Below are positions 23,595-32,243 of a stretch of 37,324 nucleotides of DNA, in pieces. Under the pieces are notes generated by a model. It did not search any database, had not been told where the DNA came from, and saw only the letters and a list, made by a program, of their open reading frames with translations. The stretch is taken from the NCBI GenBank assembly GCA_964510065.1, contig CAZEAC010000044.1, forward strand, positions 1-37,324. The letters run 5' to 3'. The DNA comes from CAZEAC01 sp964510065 (lineage in GTDB: Bacteria; Bdellovibrionota_C; UBA2361; CAIXSY01). Within the stretch, counting starts at the first letter, position 1; the number at the start of each line of letters is the position of its first letter. Position numbers and translations under genes: made by a program.

Positions 23595-26500
23595 ATAATG
23601 CAGTCTTGAAGCGAGGTGTCGGAGCGAGCGAGAGTCGAGACGACCGAGTGCTCAAGGTTTCAGAGCCGGTAGCGTTGCTTGCGCCGGGTACGGCGGCAGT
23701 GCGAGCTACCGGAATCGCGATGTTTCCGGGGATGGTCTATGTCAGCATGGAGCCGCATCAGGATCCGCGTATGTCTGGTCTTCGAACTGGAGCTTTCTTT
23801 ACTCCGGCAGGTGCGGAAATTCCCAATTGTGACTTTTCGAAATATACGCTTCCCGATCGTGTCTTCGATACGGCACGAGATAAAGAAGTCGTAGGCTTTT
23901 TCAAGAGCACAACTGAAGGGCGTCTATCTCTCAGGAAATTAACTGCGGAGCTGAAGATTGCTGAGAAAGACATCGCGATTCACCAGTTCCATCTCGGTTC
24001 GGTGCCTGGATGGCGAATTAATGGTGATGGCGACATGGAGATGCCGTCAGCCGAGTTCGAAAAGTTTCAAAATAGCGGCTTTGAGCCCGCGCCAGAGTTC
24101 TATTGGGACGATAAACGAAAGAGTTTGCTGATTCAATCGCATGATGCTCTTGGCGCAATTGTGCCGAGCAAGGATGGATCGTATAGCTTCGAAAGCATAG
24201 GGGACGCGCGCTTGCTCGATGGTCGACAAATGGTCACATACCCCGGCCTCAGTGAGCTGCTCAGTAAGCAGCGCGCACGTTCGCCGTATCAGTTGGTGTG
24301 TGACCAGGGTGTATTGAAAATCAGTTCAAGCCAGGATTTTAAGCTGCTCTTCACGGAGCGGGTATCCTGCTATTCAATCTCTGGCAAATCACTTTACTTT
24401 GCGAAGCCGGGTGATAGCACCATTTACCGCGCAGAGCTCGATGAGCTCGATGGAATTTCAACGCCGTTACAGAGCACTCGGTTCTGTAGTGATGGGATAG
24501 TTGAAGCGATTGCGCTTGAACCAAGGGGAAACTTCTACGTTGTCTCGGTGCGCGGGAACAGTAAGGCCAATGACTATACGCTTTGTGTGGTCGACGCCGA
24601 ATCCGGAGATCTGCTGCACAGTATCCCTAATGCCTCAAATAAGTTCTCAGTCTCGGCCGATGGGTCAATAGGTTTCATTGACGCCAACGGCCAGGCGATG
24701 GTGGCGCAGAGTAATTTTGGCACGTTTAAGAGCGGAGAAAGAGCGCTGCGTGGCGAAGAACGAGCGTTGCAGCTGGCGCGTTTAAGCGCCCGGCTAGAAA
24801 ATCTCGATCTGCTATCACTGCCGCCAGCAACACAATTTAGACCGGCCAATGAGGATCAGCTCCGTGCGGCCGCGCAGTCAAGACTCGAGAGTCGCTTTTT
24901 CCCGATGATTGATAAGGCCAATTCGGTCGAGGAGCTCCATGCCATTGAAGAAACTTTAGTTCGCCTCCGCAATCAGGAGGATTGTCGTGGCTTAGGTGCA
25001 ATTTTTTTTAAAGTCGATAAACATCTTGAAAGAAAGAAAGACGGCTATCGGATTGAAGGTTTTAAAAGGTCTCTCGACGAGCTAAGTCAGGGGCTTCCGG
25101 AGTTCGACACACCATTTGAGGCTGTAAGGTTACGTCGCGAATTGGCCAAGCTGGAGGAGGCAAGGCGAAATCTTACTGTTATGGACTCCGATCTTCGCGC
25201 CGAACTTGAAGGCCGGATGAAGCAGCTCCGAACCGATGTAAAAGGGCAGATTGCGAAAGTTGGCAAAGCGTCGCTGAGAGAGCTCGAGGCAGGGCATCAA
25301 AAACTTCTCGAATCACTGAGCCAGGCGGGATCCGCGCCAGAGGTGCTGCTGGTGTCTTCATCCGAGGAAACCTTTTTGCTTAAAGACCTCATTTCACTAC
25401 TTCCGACCGCGGTGGAAACGGAGTCGTGGCACGAGAAAGTCGAAGGGGCAATCCAGTCTCGAAGAAATGAGATCAATCGTGAACAGGAAGAACATAGAGC
25501 CGCGCTGCGTGCTGAATCGACTTTAAGAGTCGAAGAGGCTACGGAGCTTCTGAATCAGGTAGAGGAGCTCTTTAACGAAGCAAAGGCGCGCGGCGAGCTA
25601 CAATTTCTTGCTGAGACTAACCCGCTCGTAAAGCGTTTTCGTGAAAGCTGTGCTGATTTGACTGCAAAAGAGCGGAAGAGGCTCGATGATCGCTTCGAGG
25701 TATTGATGCTGGCGCGGCGTGAGGCGTTAAACAAAGCCAAGACTCCATCAAAGTCAGCACCGACCCAGGAACGCGAAGTAAAATTTCTGAAGGAAAGCTT
25801 CCCCGTTTTTCAGGCGCCCGATCTCGTGTGGCATCCTGAAGTTGTTCCGTCCGGACCTGACGCAGATCAAGGAGCACTTGTTTTTTGGAGTAACTTTGGC
25901 CAGGAGTATCGGCCGAAGATCGCAAATGTCCCAATAGATTTGGAGGATCCGCTCACGGTAAAAGCAATCGAAGAAAATAAAGCCAAGGCGGCGAAGTTTT
26001 TCGCGCGCGCGAAGCGTCAAGTACCGGAAATTAATTCGAAATGGGCGATCAATGATTATCACCGACAGTATCTTGATGAGATTGCATTCGTAGCGAAAGA
26101 GCAGCTAGAGAATCAGCGTCATATCCTGATCCTGGAGGGTGAGGGTGGTACCGGGAAAAACATTCTTTTGAAAATGTTCGCCAATATGACAAACCGCGAA
26201 CTGTTCCGATTCCCTTGCAACGCGCAGATGGAGAACCAGGATCTTACCGCCTCGCGGCAATATTCGCCGGAGAAGGGCACCTATCAGCAGCTTGCCGAAT
26301 TGATTCGGAAGATTCAATCGCCAGGAACCATAGTACTCCTCGATGAGTTGAACGCGCTCCCGACGGGCACTTTAAAAATATGCAATTCACTTTTTGATGA
26401 TGATCGATGTTTGATTATCGACGGCAAGGTGTACAAAGTTGATAAATCGGTAATCCTCGCCGGCGCGATTAATCCCAAGGGATACGCCGGAACGAAAGCG

Positions 26501-26977
26501 TTCTCGACCGAGATGAAAGGACGTGCGCACTTTATTACGGTCAACTATCCGCCGGAGAAAATGCCAGATGGCCGAACGTGCTGGTATGAAGCGGAGATGT
26601 TGGCGAAGCAGCTTCCGATCTTTAAGGGACTCACCAGCGACGAATTCCGCGCGCTTTGGGAATTCAGTATAAATGGCGACAAGCTTTCAGGCGGGGACGC
26701 GCATAGCACGCCTGAGCGGCTCGCCGCGTTAAAGTCGTTCAAGCAGATCGTTACTACTGCCACGCGGTTGCGCGAGGCATACGCAAAATATCAGCTTAGA
26801 ATGACCCATGAGGCGGTGAATGTGCCGTTTTCACTTAGAGAGTCGACCGATACGGCGGCGCGAATCAATAATCCTCGCTTCAGGGATGTGAAAGATGCAA
26901 TCAGAAGTGTGTTTGTGTCGAAAGGAGAAGACCAAGCCGAAAAAAATAATATCGAGAAGATAATCCTCAGTAGTTAG
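23591..26977 (+). CDS. Multidomain MoxR/CobS-type AAA+ ATPase
   Basis: A 1128-aa protein. Residues 1-380 are beta-rich with repeating blades (for example FKLLFTERVSCYSISGKSLY and NFYVVSVRGN), propeller-like. Residues 385-760 are heptad-rich coiled coil (LARLSARLENLDLL, LRRELAKLEEARRNL, ESTLRVEEATELLNQVEEL). Residues 830-1090 are an AAA+ domain close to the MoxR/CobS/dynein-like clade: Walker A GEGGTGKN (850-857, Lys 856, but Asn where Ser/Thr is usual), RFPCNAQMENQDL, Walker B IVLLDEL (914-920), sensor GAINPKGYAG and EMKGRAHF with a candidate arginine finger. ATG overlaps the vWA stop. The ATPase probably remodels a target through the vWA partner; target unknown. Confidence 0.8.
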   Translation: MNNAVLKRGVGASESRDDRVLKVSEPVALLAPGTAAVRATGIAMFPGMVYVSMEPHQDPRMSGLRTGAFFTPAGAEIPNCDFSKYTLPDRVFDTARDKEVVGFFKSTTEGRLSLRKLTAELKIAEKDIAIHQFHLGSVPGWRINGDGDMEMPSAEFEKFQNSGFEPAPEFYWDDKRKSLLIQSHDALGAIVPSKDGSYSFESIGDARLLDGRQMVTYPGLSELLSKQRARSPYQLVCDQGVLKISSSQDFKLLFTERVSCYSISGKSLYFAKPGDSTIYRAELDELDGISTPLQSTRFCSDGIVEAIALEPRGNFYVVSVRGNSKANDYTLCVVDAESGDLLHSIPNASNKFSVSADGSIGFIDANGQAMVAQSNFGTFKSGERALRGEERALQLARLSARLENLDLLSLPPATQFRPANEDQLRAAAQSRLESRFFPMIDKANSVEELHAIEETLVRLRNQEDCRGLGAIFFKVDKHLERKKDGYRIEGFKRSLDELSQGLPEFDTPFEAVRLRRELAKLEEARRNLTVMDSDLRAELEGRMKQLRTDVKGQIAKVGKASLRELEAGHQKLLESLSQAGSAPEVLLVSSSEETFLLKDLISLLPTAVETESWHEKVEGAIQSRRNEINREQEEHRAALRAESTLRVEEATELLNQVEELFNEAKARGELQFLAETNPLVKRFRESCADLTAKERKRLDDRFEVLMLARREALNKAKTPSKSAPTQEREVKFLKESFPVFQAPDLVWHPEVVPSGPDADQGALVFWSNFGQEYRPKIANVPIDLEDPLTVKAIEENKAKAAKFFARAKRQVPEINSKWAINDYHRQYLDEIAFVAKEQLENQRHILILEGEGGTGKNILLKMFANMTNRELFRFPCNAQMENQDLTASRQYSPEKGTYQQLAELIRKIQSPGTIVLLDELNALPTGTLKICNSLFDDDRCLIIDGKVYKVDKSVILAGAINPKGYAGTKAFSTEMKGRAHFITVNYPPEKMPDGRTCWYEAEMLAKQLPIFKGLTSDEFRALWEFSINGDKLSGGDAHSTPERLAALKSFKQIVTTATRLREAYAKYQLRMTHEAVNVPFSLRESTDTAARINNPRFRDVKDAIRSVFVSKGEDQAEKNNIEKIILSS

Positions 26978-27145
26978 TGTCTGTCCCACAATGCCGCCTT
27001 TTTAAATCCGCCTTCGGGTGGCATGCCAGTATCCTTGAGTAGCTACGCGGGCTATGGCGGGCAGCTTCTACCATGTAAATGAAAAACTTATTGCAAATAT
27101 TTCGAAGCTGGGGCTAGATAGGGAAGGTATTAGCACGACACCATC

Positions 27146-27376
27146 ATGAGCAAAGATATAAATTCTATTAAATCAGACATCCTCGCGGCGCTATCTCATC
27201 CCGAAGCCGAGGAGGGGTTGTACCTGAATAATTTACAGGTAGTACATGAGGAGGAGTCGCGTGAGCCAGTACGAGGCACACAGCTTGAGATTCTCGATGC
27301 GTTAAAAGAGCTTATCGGCGAAGGCAAAGTGGGAACTCGCGAAGATAGTAAAGAGGTCATCTTTTATCTTAAGTAG
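27146..27376 (+). CDS. Small acidic unknown protein
   Basis: A 76-aa acidic product following the AAA+ gene by 168 nt. It reads as helix-helix-helix-strand (SDILAALSHPEAEEG, QLEILDALKELIGEGKVG, then KEVIFYLK), the outline of a small winged-helix domain in which a final hairpin carries the wing. There is no strong ribosome binding site. It may belong to the vWA/AAA+ locus as an adaptor or regulator, but only proximity supports that. Confidence 0.5.
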   Translation: MSKDINSIKSDILAALSHPEAEEGLYLNNLQVVHEEESREPVRGTQLEILDALKELIGEGKVGTREDSKEVIFYLK

Positions 27377-27429
27377 ATGGCATAGTTTGGATAGCCCACA
27401 TTAGCTTACCTTTTTTCCGAATCTTGTCC

Positions 27430-27500
27430 TCTCTGTGTTCTTCGTGCCTCTGTGGTTTTTTTTACTTAAAAAAACCACAGAGGCATGAAGAGCACAGAGA
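27430..27500. repeat. 33-bp near-perfect inverted repeat (dispersed palindrome)
   Basis: The arms 27430-27462 and 27468-27500 pair over 33 positions; the only two mismatches become G-U pairs in RNA. The arms consist of the words TCTCTGTG, TTCTTCGTGCC, TCTGTGG and a T7 run. It occupies the 299-bp gap before the 435-aa gene. A related half occurs at 37273-37291. No other feature was seen in this gap. Confidence 0.9.
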
Positions 27501-27675
27501 TGGAGCTGGGGTCGAATAGCAGTGCTGCGAATCCGCGCTAGTCTGTCGCTGTCTGGTTCGACTACGGGCCTTGCCATAATTGTGCCGACCGCACCTTTGC
27601 AAATGCGGCTGTGCTTGCGTTATTATCCTCCGGCTTAGCCGTAATAAGACCAAGCTGTAATGAAAGGTCAGTAGT

Positions 27676-28983
27676 ATGTCGCAGTTGTTTGATCCCGATA
27701 AGAATAGCCCTAAGAAATCTAAGGAGCCATCGCCCAAGGAGCAGGGCCTGGATGGAGCAATTAGTTCCTGCGTGGTAACGCGCGAGAGTCACGATCCAAG
27801 TCATTTAAAGATAATTAATCCCTCCACCGCGCTGCTTCAACAAATAGTCGATCGGCTGGGCCTTGCCGTAGCATCCGAAGACATTGAGACGCTACTCCAG
27901 GGTGCGCGTGGTTCTGATCGGTTGCATCAAACGTGCGGGCGAATGATAGAAGCGAATTATGAAACCTTTCCGGCGATCTCCGTGACGCGAAGTCGCGAGC
28001 TTCGTGCCGCGAAAAGTGAGCAGGCTAACGTTTCTGACGAACTTATTATCGAGCCAGCGATAGATTTCGACGTTGAAGATCCGGAATGGGGCCGCGGCCT
28101 CTTTGGTCTTGTGGTCAATCTGCTTTTAGAGAACTCTGATGGAGTGCCGACTCTTGCGCTTTTTTGGGAGTGCGATGATATCGAAGGAGCGCTTCGTCAG
28201 GATCGCTGGAGCTTTGCCGAATCAATTACCGAATTGGCGGGCCTCGCTATTCCTGAGGAGTGCCACAATGCGCGACGTCATGGCGAAGATGAAATTGAGA
28301 TAGCTTTATCATCCAGAGTTAGTTTCTTTGTCTCGCCGCGGCGCTGCGTAAGCAGCAAAGAGCGCGCGTTTGAGGATGATGACGAAAGCGAGGTTCTAAG
28401 TGCCGCTGAAGTATCCAATTTTTTGTTGGGCGGTGCGTCAGGGGCTGGTGCACTTAGCCGCGACGAGTTTCGAAAGGCGCTCTTTACCTGTCTCGGTCCA
28501 GATTTTTCAAGGCCGACTATTGTGGACAGGGAACGTGAACCCGCGCCCTGCTCAACACTGGAGCTTCGTGGAGTTCCACCATTGCGGCTTTCGAAGATAG
28601 CTGAAGTAGTCGGTGCAGCGATTCCTGAGGGCTATTTCGAAGCTCTACTGTCGTGCTGTGCACCACAGGGCGTTTTGCAGAAGGGGCCTTTTCAGTATTC
28701 GAAGTTACCTTTGCAGCTTAGGCATGAAGTAAGCTACGCGGTCGAAGAGCAGGAGTTAGAGCGGACCGCGAAGTCCAGTATGGGTTTCGCTACAACTTCT
28801 GGGTCGATGGAGATCGAAGTCGAGCGAGAGGAAAAGAATGCTGTTTTCGATGCGCAGCATGGGCCTGCGATTACCCTGAGTTTTAAGTGGCCCGAGGTGG
28901 GCAACGCGAGCCCGGCGAATAAGGAGAAAGTTTGGAAAGAGCTTATAAAGCTTGCCAGGCCATACCTAGAGGGATGGACCTAG
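27676..28983 (+). CDS. Unknown 435-aa protein downstream of the vWA/AAA+ locus
   Basis: The ATG at 27676 has AAAGG about 10 nt upstream. The cytoplasmic product starts with a charged, disordered stretch (DPDKNSPKKSKEPSPKEQG). A mixed alpha/beta middle follows (for example EWGRGLFGLVVNLLLENSDG) with an acidic linker FEDDDESE, then a C-terminal half with cysteines at ALFTCLGPDF, EPAPCSTLEL and ALLSCCAPQG. No catalytic motif or known family is recognised. It could be a further component of the neighbouring system, but a long palindromic repeat separates them, so it is probably an independent unit. Confidence 0.6.
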   Translation: MSQLFDPDKNSPKKSKEPSPKEQGLDGAISSCVVTRESHDPSHLKIINPSTALLQQIVDRLGLAVASEDIETLLQGARGSDRLHQTCGRMIEANYETFPAISVTRSRELRAAKSEQANVSDELIIEPAIDFDVEDPEWGRGLFGLVVNLLLENSDGVPTLALFWECDDIEGALRQDRWSFAESITELAGLAIPEECHNARRHGEDEIEIALSSRVSFFVSPRRCVSSKERAFEDDDESEVLSAAEVSNFLLGGASGAGALSRDEFRKALFTCLGPDFSRPTIVDREREPAPCSTLELRGVPPLRLSKIAEVVGAAIPEGYFEALLSCCAPQGVLQKGPFQYSKLPLQLRHEVSYAVEEQELERTAKSSMGFATTSGSMEIEVEREEKNAVFDAQHGPAITLSFKWPEVGNASPANKEKVWKELIKLARPYLEGWT

Positions 28984-29107
28984 TTTTCTGGCTACTGTTT
29001 GTGCTGACATAATGGCGTTATGTGAACCTAGGCCATTCGCCGAATTCTTGTAGCCAATATTCGTTTTTTTCTTTTTATTCAAAATAGATACGACCTTTTC
29101 TTGTATT

Positions 29108-29136
29108 TTGACATCTTGATATCAGGTGGTTATAAG
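29108..29136 (+). promoter_or_regulatory. Sigma-70-type promoter for the IHF/HU gene
   Basis: TTGACA (29108-29113) and TATAAG (29131-29136) are separated by exactly 17 bp. This is the best sigma-70 match in the window and lies about 105 nt before the IHF/HU start codon. Confidence 0.75.
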
Positions 29137-29240
29137 ATTAGGTCACAGCCTAACTCGCTAAATTATTTAGTTAGAAGTTGGCGCTATCCAGGTTGTTGTT
29201 AACCTGACCTTTTTCGTATTTAAACACGGGGGTTATTAAG

Positions 29241-29552
29241 GTGAACAAGTCCGAACTTATCGAGAAGCTGGCGGAGAAGGTAGGCATCAATATCCTACAA
29301 GCCGAAGAGATCGTTAACCTTATCTACAAGAAGATGAAGGATACGATGGTAAGCGGAGGAAGGATTGAGATACGCGGATTCGGAAGCTTTGTAGTCAAAG
29401 AATATGAAGCTTACCAGGGAAGAAACCCGAAGACCGGAGAAAAAATTTCGGTGCCACCAAAGAAGCTGCCGTTTTTCAAAGTTGGTAAGGAGCTGAAGGA
29501 GCGCATTGATAATCTTGCTGATCAACCTGGGCAGGGGCAAGCTCAAGCTTAG
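29241..29552 (+). CDS. IHF/HU-family DNA-binding protein
   Basis: A 103-aa nucleoid protein of the IHF/HU fold. It shows the N-terminal helices MNKSELIEKLAEKVGIN, the IEIRGFGSFVVKEY strand region, the DNA-bending arm GRNPKTGEKISVPPKKLPFF with the intercalating proline segment, and the closing helix GKELKERIDNL. The sequence resembles IHF subunits somewhat more than HU. GTG start, with a strong promoter about 105 nt upstream and a long leader, as expected for an abundant protein. It ends with a Gln/Ala-rich tail (QPGQGQAQA). Confidence 0.9.
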   Translation: MNKSELIEKLAEKVGINILQAEEIVNLIYKKMKDTMVSGGRIEIRGFGSFVVKEYEAYQGRNPKTGEKISVPPKKLPFFKVGKELKERIDNLADQPGQGQAQA

Positions 29553-29625
29553 CAAGAAAAATTTATTTGCAGAGTTTCATAGGGTTGTAAGTTGTGAGTA
29601 CTCTGGCGTATAAGGTCGGTTACAT

Positions 29626-30018
29626 ATGTCAATTGATTGGTTGTTAGATCTTGAAAGAGCAGTAGACGGCGGACGGGAATATTTCGCATGTCCCGGCGTT
29701 GGTCGAAATCAGTGGATTGTTGGCCGTGCCGTAGAGGATCTGCGAAAGACCGCGAAGCGCGCAGCCGACATGAAAAAGATTCCGGTGAATATTGTGCGCC
29801 TTGTCCCTAAAGGTGACGCAGCGGCCGGTGATCTCTTCCTTGCGCCGACGGTAATTGGCGAGCCTGGAGCTCGCGGTGAGCCGCAGATCGAATGGAAACA
29901 GTTTGATACTCGCGAAGCTGCGGAAACGTTTCGCGATGTTCGTCACGGTCCCGCGCCATTTTTCGGCATTCAAATCGAGACGACGATTGAGCCGGAAACC
30001 AGTGTCAGTAGTGCATAG
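29626..30018 (+). CDS. Unknown 130-aa protein
   Basis: A cytoplasmic product (MSIDWLLDLERAVDGG...) with a plausible start (AAGG about 11 nt before ATG). Its composition is alternating strand and helix; KKIPVNIVRLVP and FFGIQIETTIEP are hydrophobic strands. No family recognised. Coding-like composition and position between IHF/HU and another small gene suggest a short operon. Confidence 0.55.
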   Translation: MSIDWLLDLERAVDGGREYFACPGVGRNQWIVGRAVEDLRKTAKRAADMKKIPVNIVRLVPKGDAAAGDLFLAPTVIGEPGARGEPQIEWKQFDTREAAETFRDVRHGPAPFFGIQIETTIEPETSVSSA

Positions 30019-30038
30019 CGTATGATTGTGTTGTCCCT

Positions 30039-30332
30039 ATGACTGCCCTATCGGAGCGGGTGCCTGATACCCAAGCAGTGACGGAAATACCCCTTCGAGT
30101 ACAAGTCGAAAAATATATTGGTGGGCGCTATTCATCTCCAGGTAGGCCCGATTCGTGGGACCAACGGAAGGCTGGCATTGATTATATCGGCACCGTTGAT
30201 CAGCGTACTATCAAACTTCGTAGCGATGGCGGACAATCGGCTCCGCAACCCGGCTGGGTGGTGATGATTACTGGTGGAAATTCAACAGACGGGTACTGCT
30301 GGACGCTCTACGGCTTGCCGCGTGAGAATTAA
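30039..30332 (+). CDS. Unknown 97-aa protein
   Basis: Starts at ATG 30039, 20 nt after the preceding stop, without an obvious ribosome binding site. The product is beta-rich (PLRVQVEKYIGGRY, IDYIGTVDQRTIKLRSDG, GWVVMITGGNSTDGYCW), perhaps a small barrel or SH3-like fold. No family recognised; co-transcription with the 29626 gene is likely from spacing. Confidence 0.5.
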   Translation: MTALSERVPDTQAVTEIPLRVQVEKYIGGRYSSPGRPDSWDQRKAGIDYIGTVDQRTIKLRSDGGQSAPQPGWVVMITGGNSTDGYCWTLYGLPREN

Positions 30333-30473
30333 AACTTCTAAGGTCTTTTTTAAAAGCCAGGAATTTTGCTCTCGTAGTTGTATGCGGCAACGATAGCGCC
30401 GATTTGGTGGCGTTGTTAAAAGGCGCATACGCCAAGAAGCAGGCGCTTACGAGGCGGCGCAGGTTATGACACA

Positions 30474-31220
30474 ATGGAGGCTATGAGCCAGTGCAAAGGT
30501 TCGGTACTGCTGCTACACGGCCTCACCGGAAATCCTCACGAAGTCGAATCAATTTCACGCACATTAAGAGACCAGGGCTATGAGGTTCGGGTGCCGGTAC
30601 TTGCAGGGCATGAGACTGATTATTTCGCGCTTCGCTGGGTCCGCGGTGCTACGTGGCTTAGCCAGGTGGAAAGTGAGCTCATGGCCTGTGCCCATTCACC
30701 TCGTTTTGTAATAGGGCTTTCTTTCGGGGCGCTTCTTGCCTGGCATTGTACCCTCAAGTTTTCCGATCGCATCTCCGGGCTGATTATGCTTTCCCCAACC
30801 ATCACTCTGCGTTCGAGACTTAAACACGAACTCCTCTCACTGCTTTCTTATCTGCCCGAGCCACTCCCTTCGATCCTTGGATTTGTAAAAAAGACGTCGC
30901 GGCCTCACGCCAAGTTCGATCTGCCACGCAGTTCATTCCCGGTGCACTCAGTTGCGGCGTTGGCGAGACTTTTTAGGGTTCGGAGGCGGTTGTTAAATAA
31001 TATGACCCAGCTAGCAACCCCATTGCTGCTTCTGGCGGACCCTTATGACCACCATTTATCGCCACGTGGCAGTATTAAACTCTTTCATGGTCGGTGTTTT
31101 GCGGGTCGGCGCGAGCTAATCTGGTATCCTCGAGGCGAACATGAGCTTTCAGTCGGACGCTTTCATGAACAGATTAGTCAGGCTATCGTGAGATTTATTG
31201 ATTCGAGAACGCTGGCTTAA
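30474..31220 (+). CDS. Alpha/beta hydrolase (carboxylesterase/monoacylglycerol lipase type)
   Basis: A 248-aa serine hydrolase. The oxyanion-hole HG is in SVLLLHGLTGNPHEV, the nucleophile elbow is GLSFGAL (GxSxG), the acid is in LLLADPYDHHLSP and the histidine in PRGEHELSVG. The arrangement and length fit small Est30-like esterases and serine aminopeptidase S33-type hydrolases. No signal peptide, so cytoplasmic. ATG 30474 or 30483 are possible starts; neither has ideal Shine-Dalgarno spacing. Substrate not inferable. The following phospholipase-like gene starts 17 nt later, suggesting co-transcription and a lipid-related role (inference). Confidence 0.85.
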   Translation: MEAMSQCKGSVLLLHGLTGNPHEVESISRTLRDQGYEVRVPVLAGHETDYFALRWVRGATWLSQVESELMACAHSPRFVIGLSFGALLAWHCTLKFSDRISGLIMLSPTITLRSRLKHELLSLLSYLPEPLPSILGFVKKTSRPHAKFDLPRSSFPVHSVAALARLFRVRRRLLNNMTQLATPLLLLADPYDHHLSPRGSIKLFHGRCFAGRRELIWYPRGEHELSVGRFHEQISQAIVRFIDSRTLA

Positions 31221-31237
31221 TCACGCATGCCCGAAAT

Positions 31238-32224
31238 ATGCCGCGAGAGCTTTTACATTGGGATATTGTTGAGCAGGCCGCTCTGTGGCTTGGCGCAAAT
31301 GGTTTTTCACGGCTTCAAAACGTCCTTAAAACCCACTGGCCTTATGCCTATCTTGGCGCAATAGCTCCCGACGCGCCTTATTACCTATCGGGAGGCGGCA
31401 GCTTTTTTGAACATGTTGCCGAGATTATTCACGGGTCGGGAGGCGAGGACACTTTTGATATTCCCAAGAAGCTCGCCACAAACATTTGTGAGACTGAAGA
31501 CAACACCAGGCGCGAGATAGGCTGGGCTTTTCTCTTTGGCTTTCTCTCGCACTGTATTGTCGATGCCTACTTTCATCCGATGGTATTTTATTTCACCGGG
31601 AACTATTACGATCGAGATCCGCAGGCACGGCACCTTGCGCGAATTCGTCACCGCCTGTTCGAGACACATCTGGATCTCTGGTGGGAGCAGTATTCCGCAA
31701 GTTGGGAAGAAAAACGCATCGCGTCGGTGCTTGCCCGTGGACAGGGCGAGTTGAGCTGGATTTGTAATATTTTGGCCGCAGCATCAGATGATCAAAGCGC
31801 GATGCTCTGGAGGCGGGCAATGCACGATATGGCGCGCGCGCAAAGGCTGTTTTCCTCAGCGTTGGTCGGGATGATTTTTCGGGCCATTTCGCCGGTGTCG
31901 TCGTGGGCCGCGGGGATCGATTCTTTGATGCGTTGGCACCGAGCACCGGACAGTAGTTTTTTTTCGCGCGCGGTTCGATTCGAAAACCCGGTTAACGGAA
32001 AACTGTCCGAGGTAATGCTTTGTGATCTTCGTGAGCGCGCGGCGGTGTCGACGGCCAAGCTTATCGCGAAATTTGCTGCGCTTGTAGAGGGCACGGAAAC
32101 TAACCCGGAAAAGTTATTGGCGAGCGAACATGGTCGCTCACTCTCCTCGGGACTTTATCGAACGACGATGGATGAGATGAAGTTTTTTAGCTCGCCGCCG
32201 TCGGTAGGAGCGCGGGCGCAGTAG
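31238..32224 (+). CDS. Zinc-dependent phospholipase C-like protein
   Basis: A 328-aa protein with the start pattern of the zinc-dependent PLC/S1-P1 nuclease-like fold found in many bacterial hypothetical hydrolases: MPRELLHWDIVEQAA (HW), then YLGAIAPDAPYY (PDA), FFEHVAEIIHGSG, FLFGFLSHCIVDAYFHPMVF (SHxxxDxxxHP) and HRLFETHLDLWW. The His/Asp residues of these helices are the expected zinc ligands. There is no signal peptide although classical PLCs are secreted; many relatives of this kind are also cytoplasmic and uncharacterised. The C-terminal 100 residues lack recognisable motifs. Confidence 0.75.
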   Translation: MPRELLHWDIVEQAALWLGANGFSRLQNVLKTHWPYAYLGAIAPDAPYYLSGGGSFFEHVAEIIHGSGGEDTFDIPKKLATNICETEDNTRREIGWAFLFGFLSHCIVDAYFHPMVFYFTGNYYDRDPQARHLARIRHRLFETHLDLWWEQYSASWEEKRIASVLARGQGELSWICNILAAASDDQSAMLWRRAMHDMARAQRLFSSALVGMIFRAISPVSSWAAGIDSLMRWHRAPDSSFFSRAVRFENPVNGKLSEVMLCDLRERAAVSTAKLIAKFAALVEGTETNPEKLLASEHGRSLSSGLYRTTMDEMKFFSSPPSVGARAQ

Positions 32225-32243
32225 CGAGCTATTTCGCAGCGGG

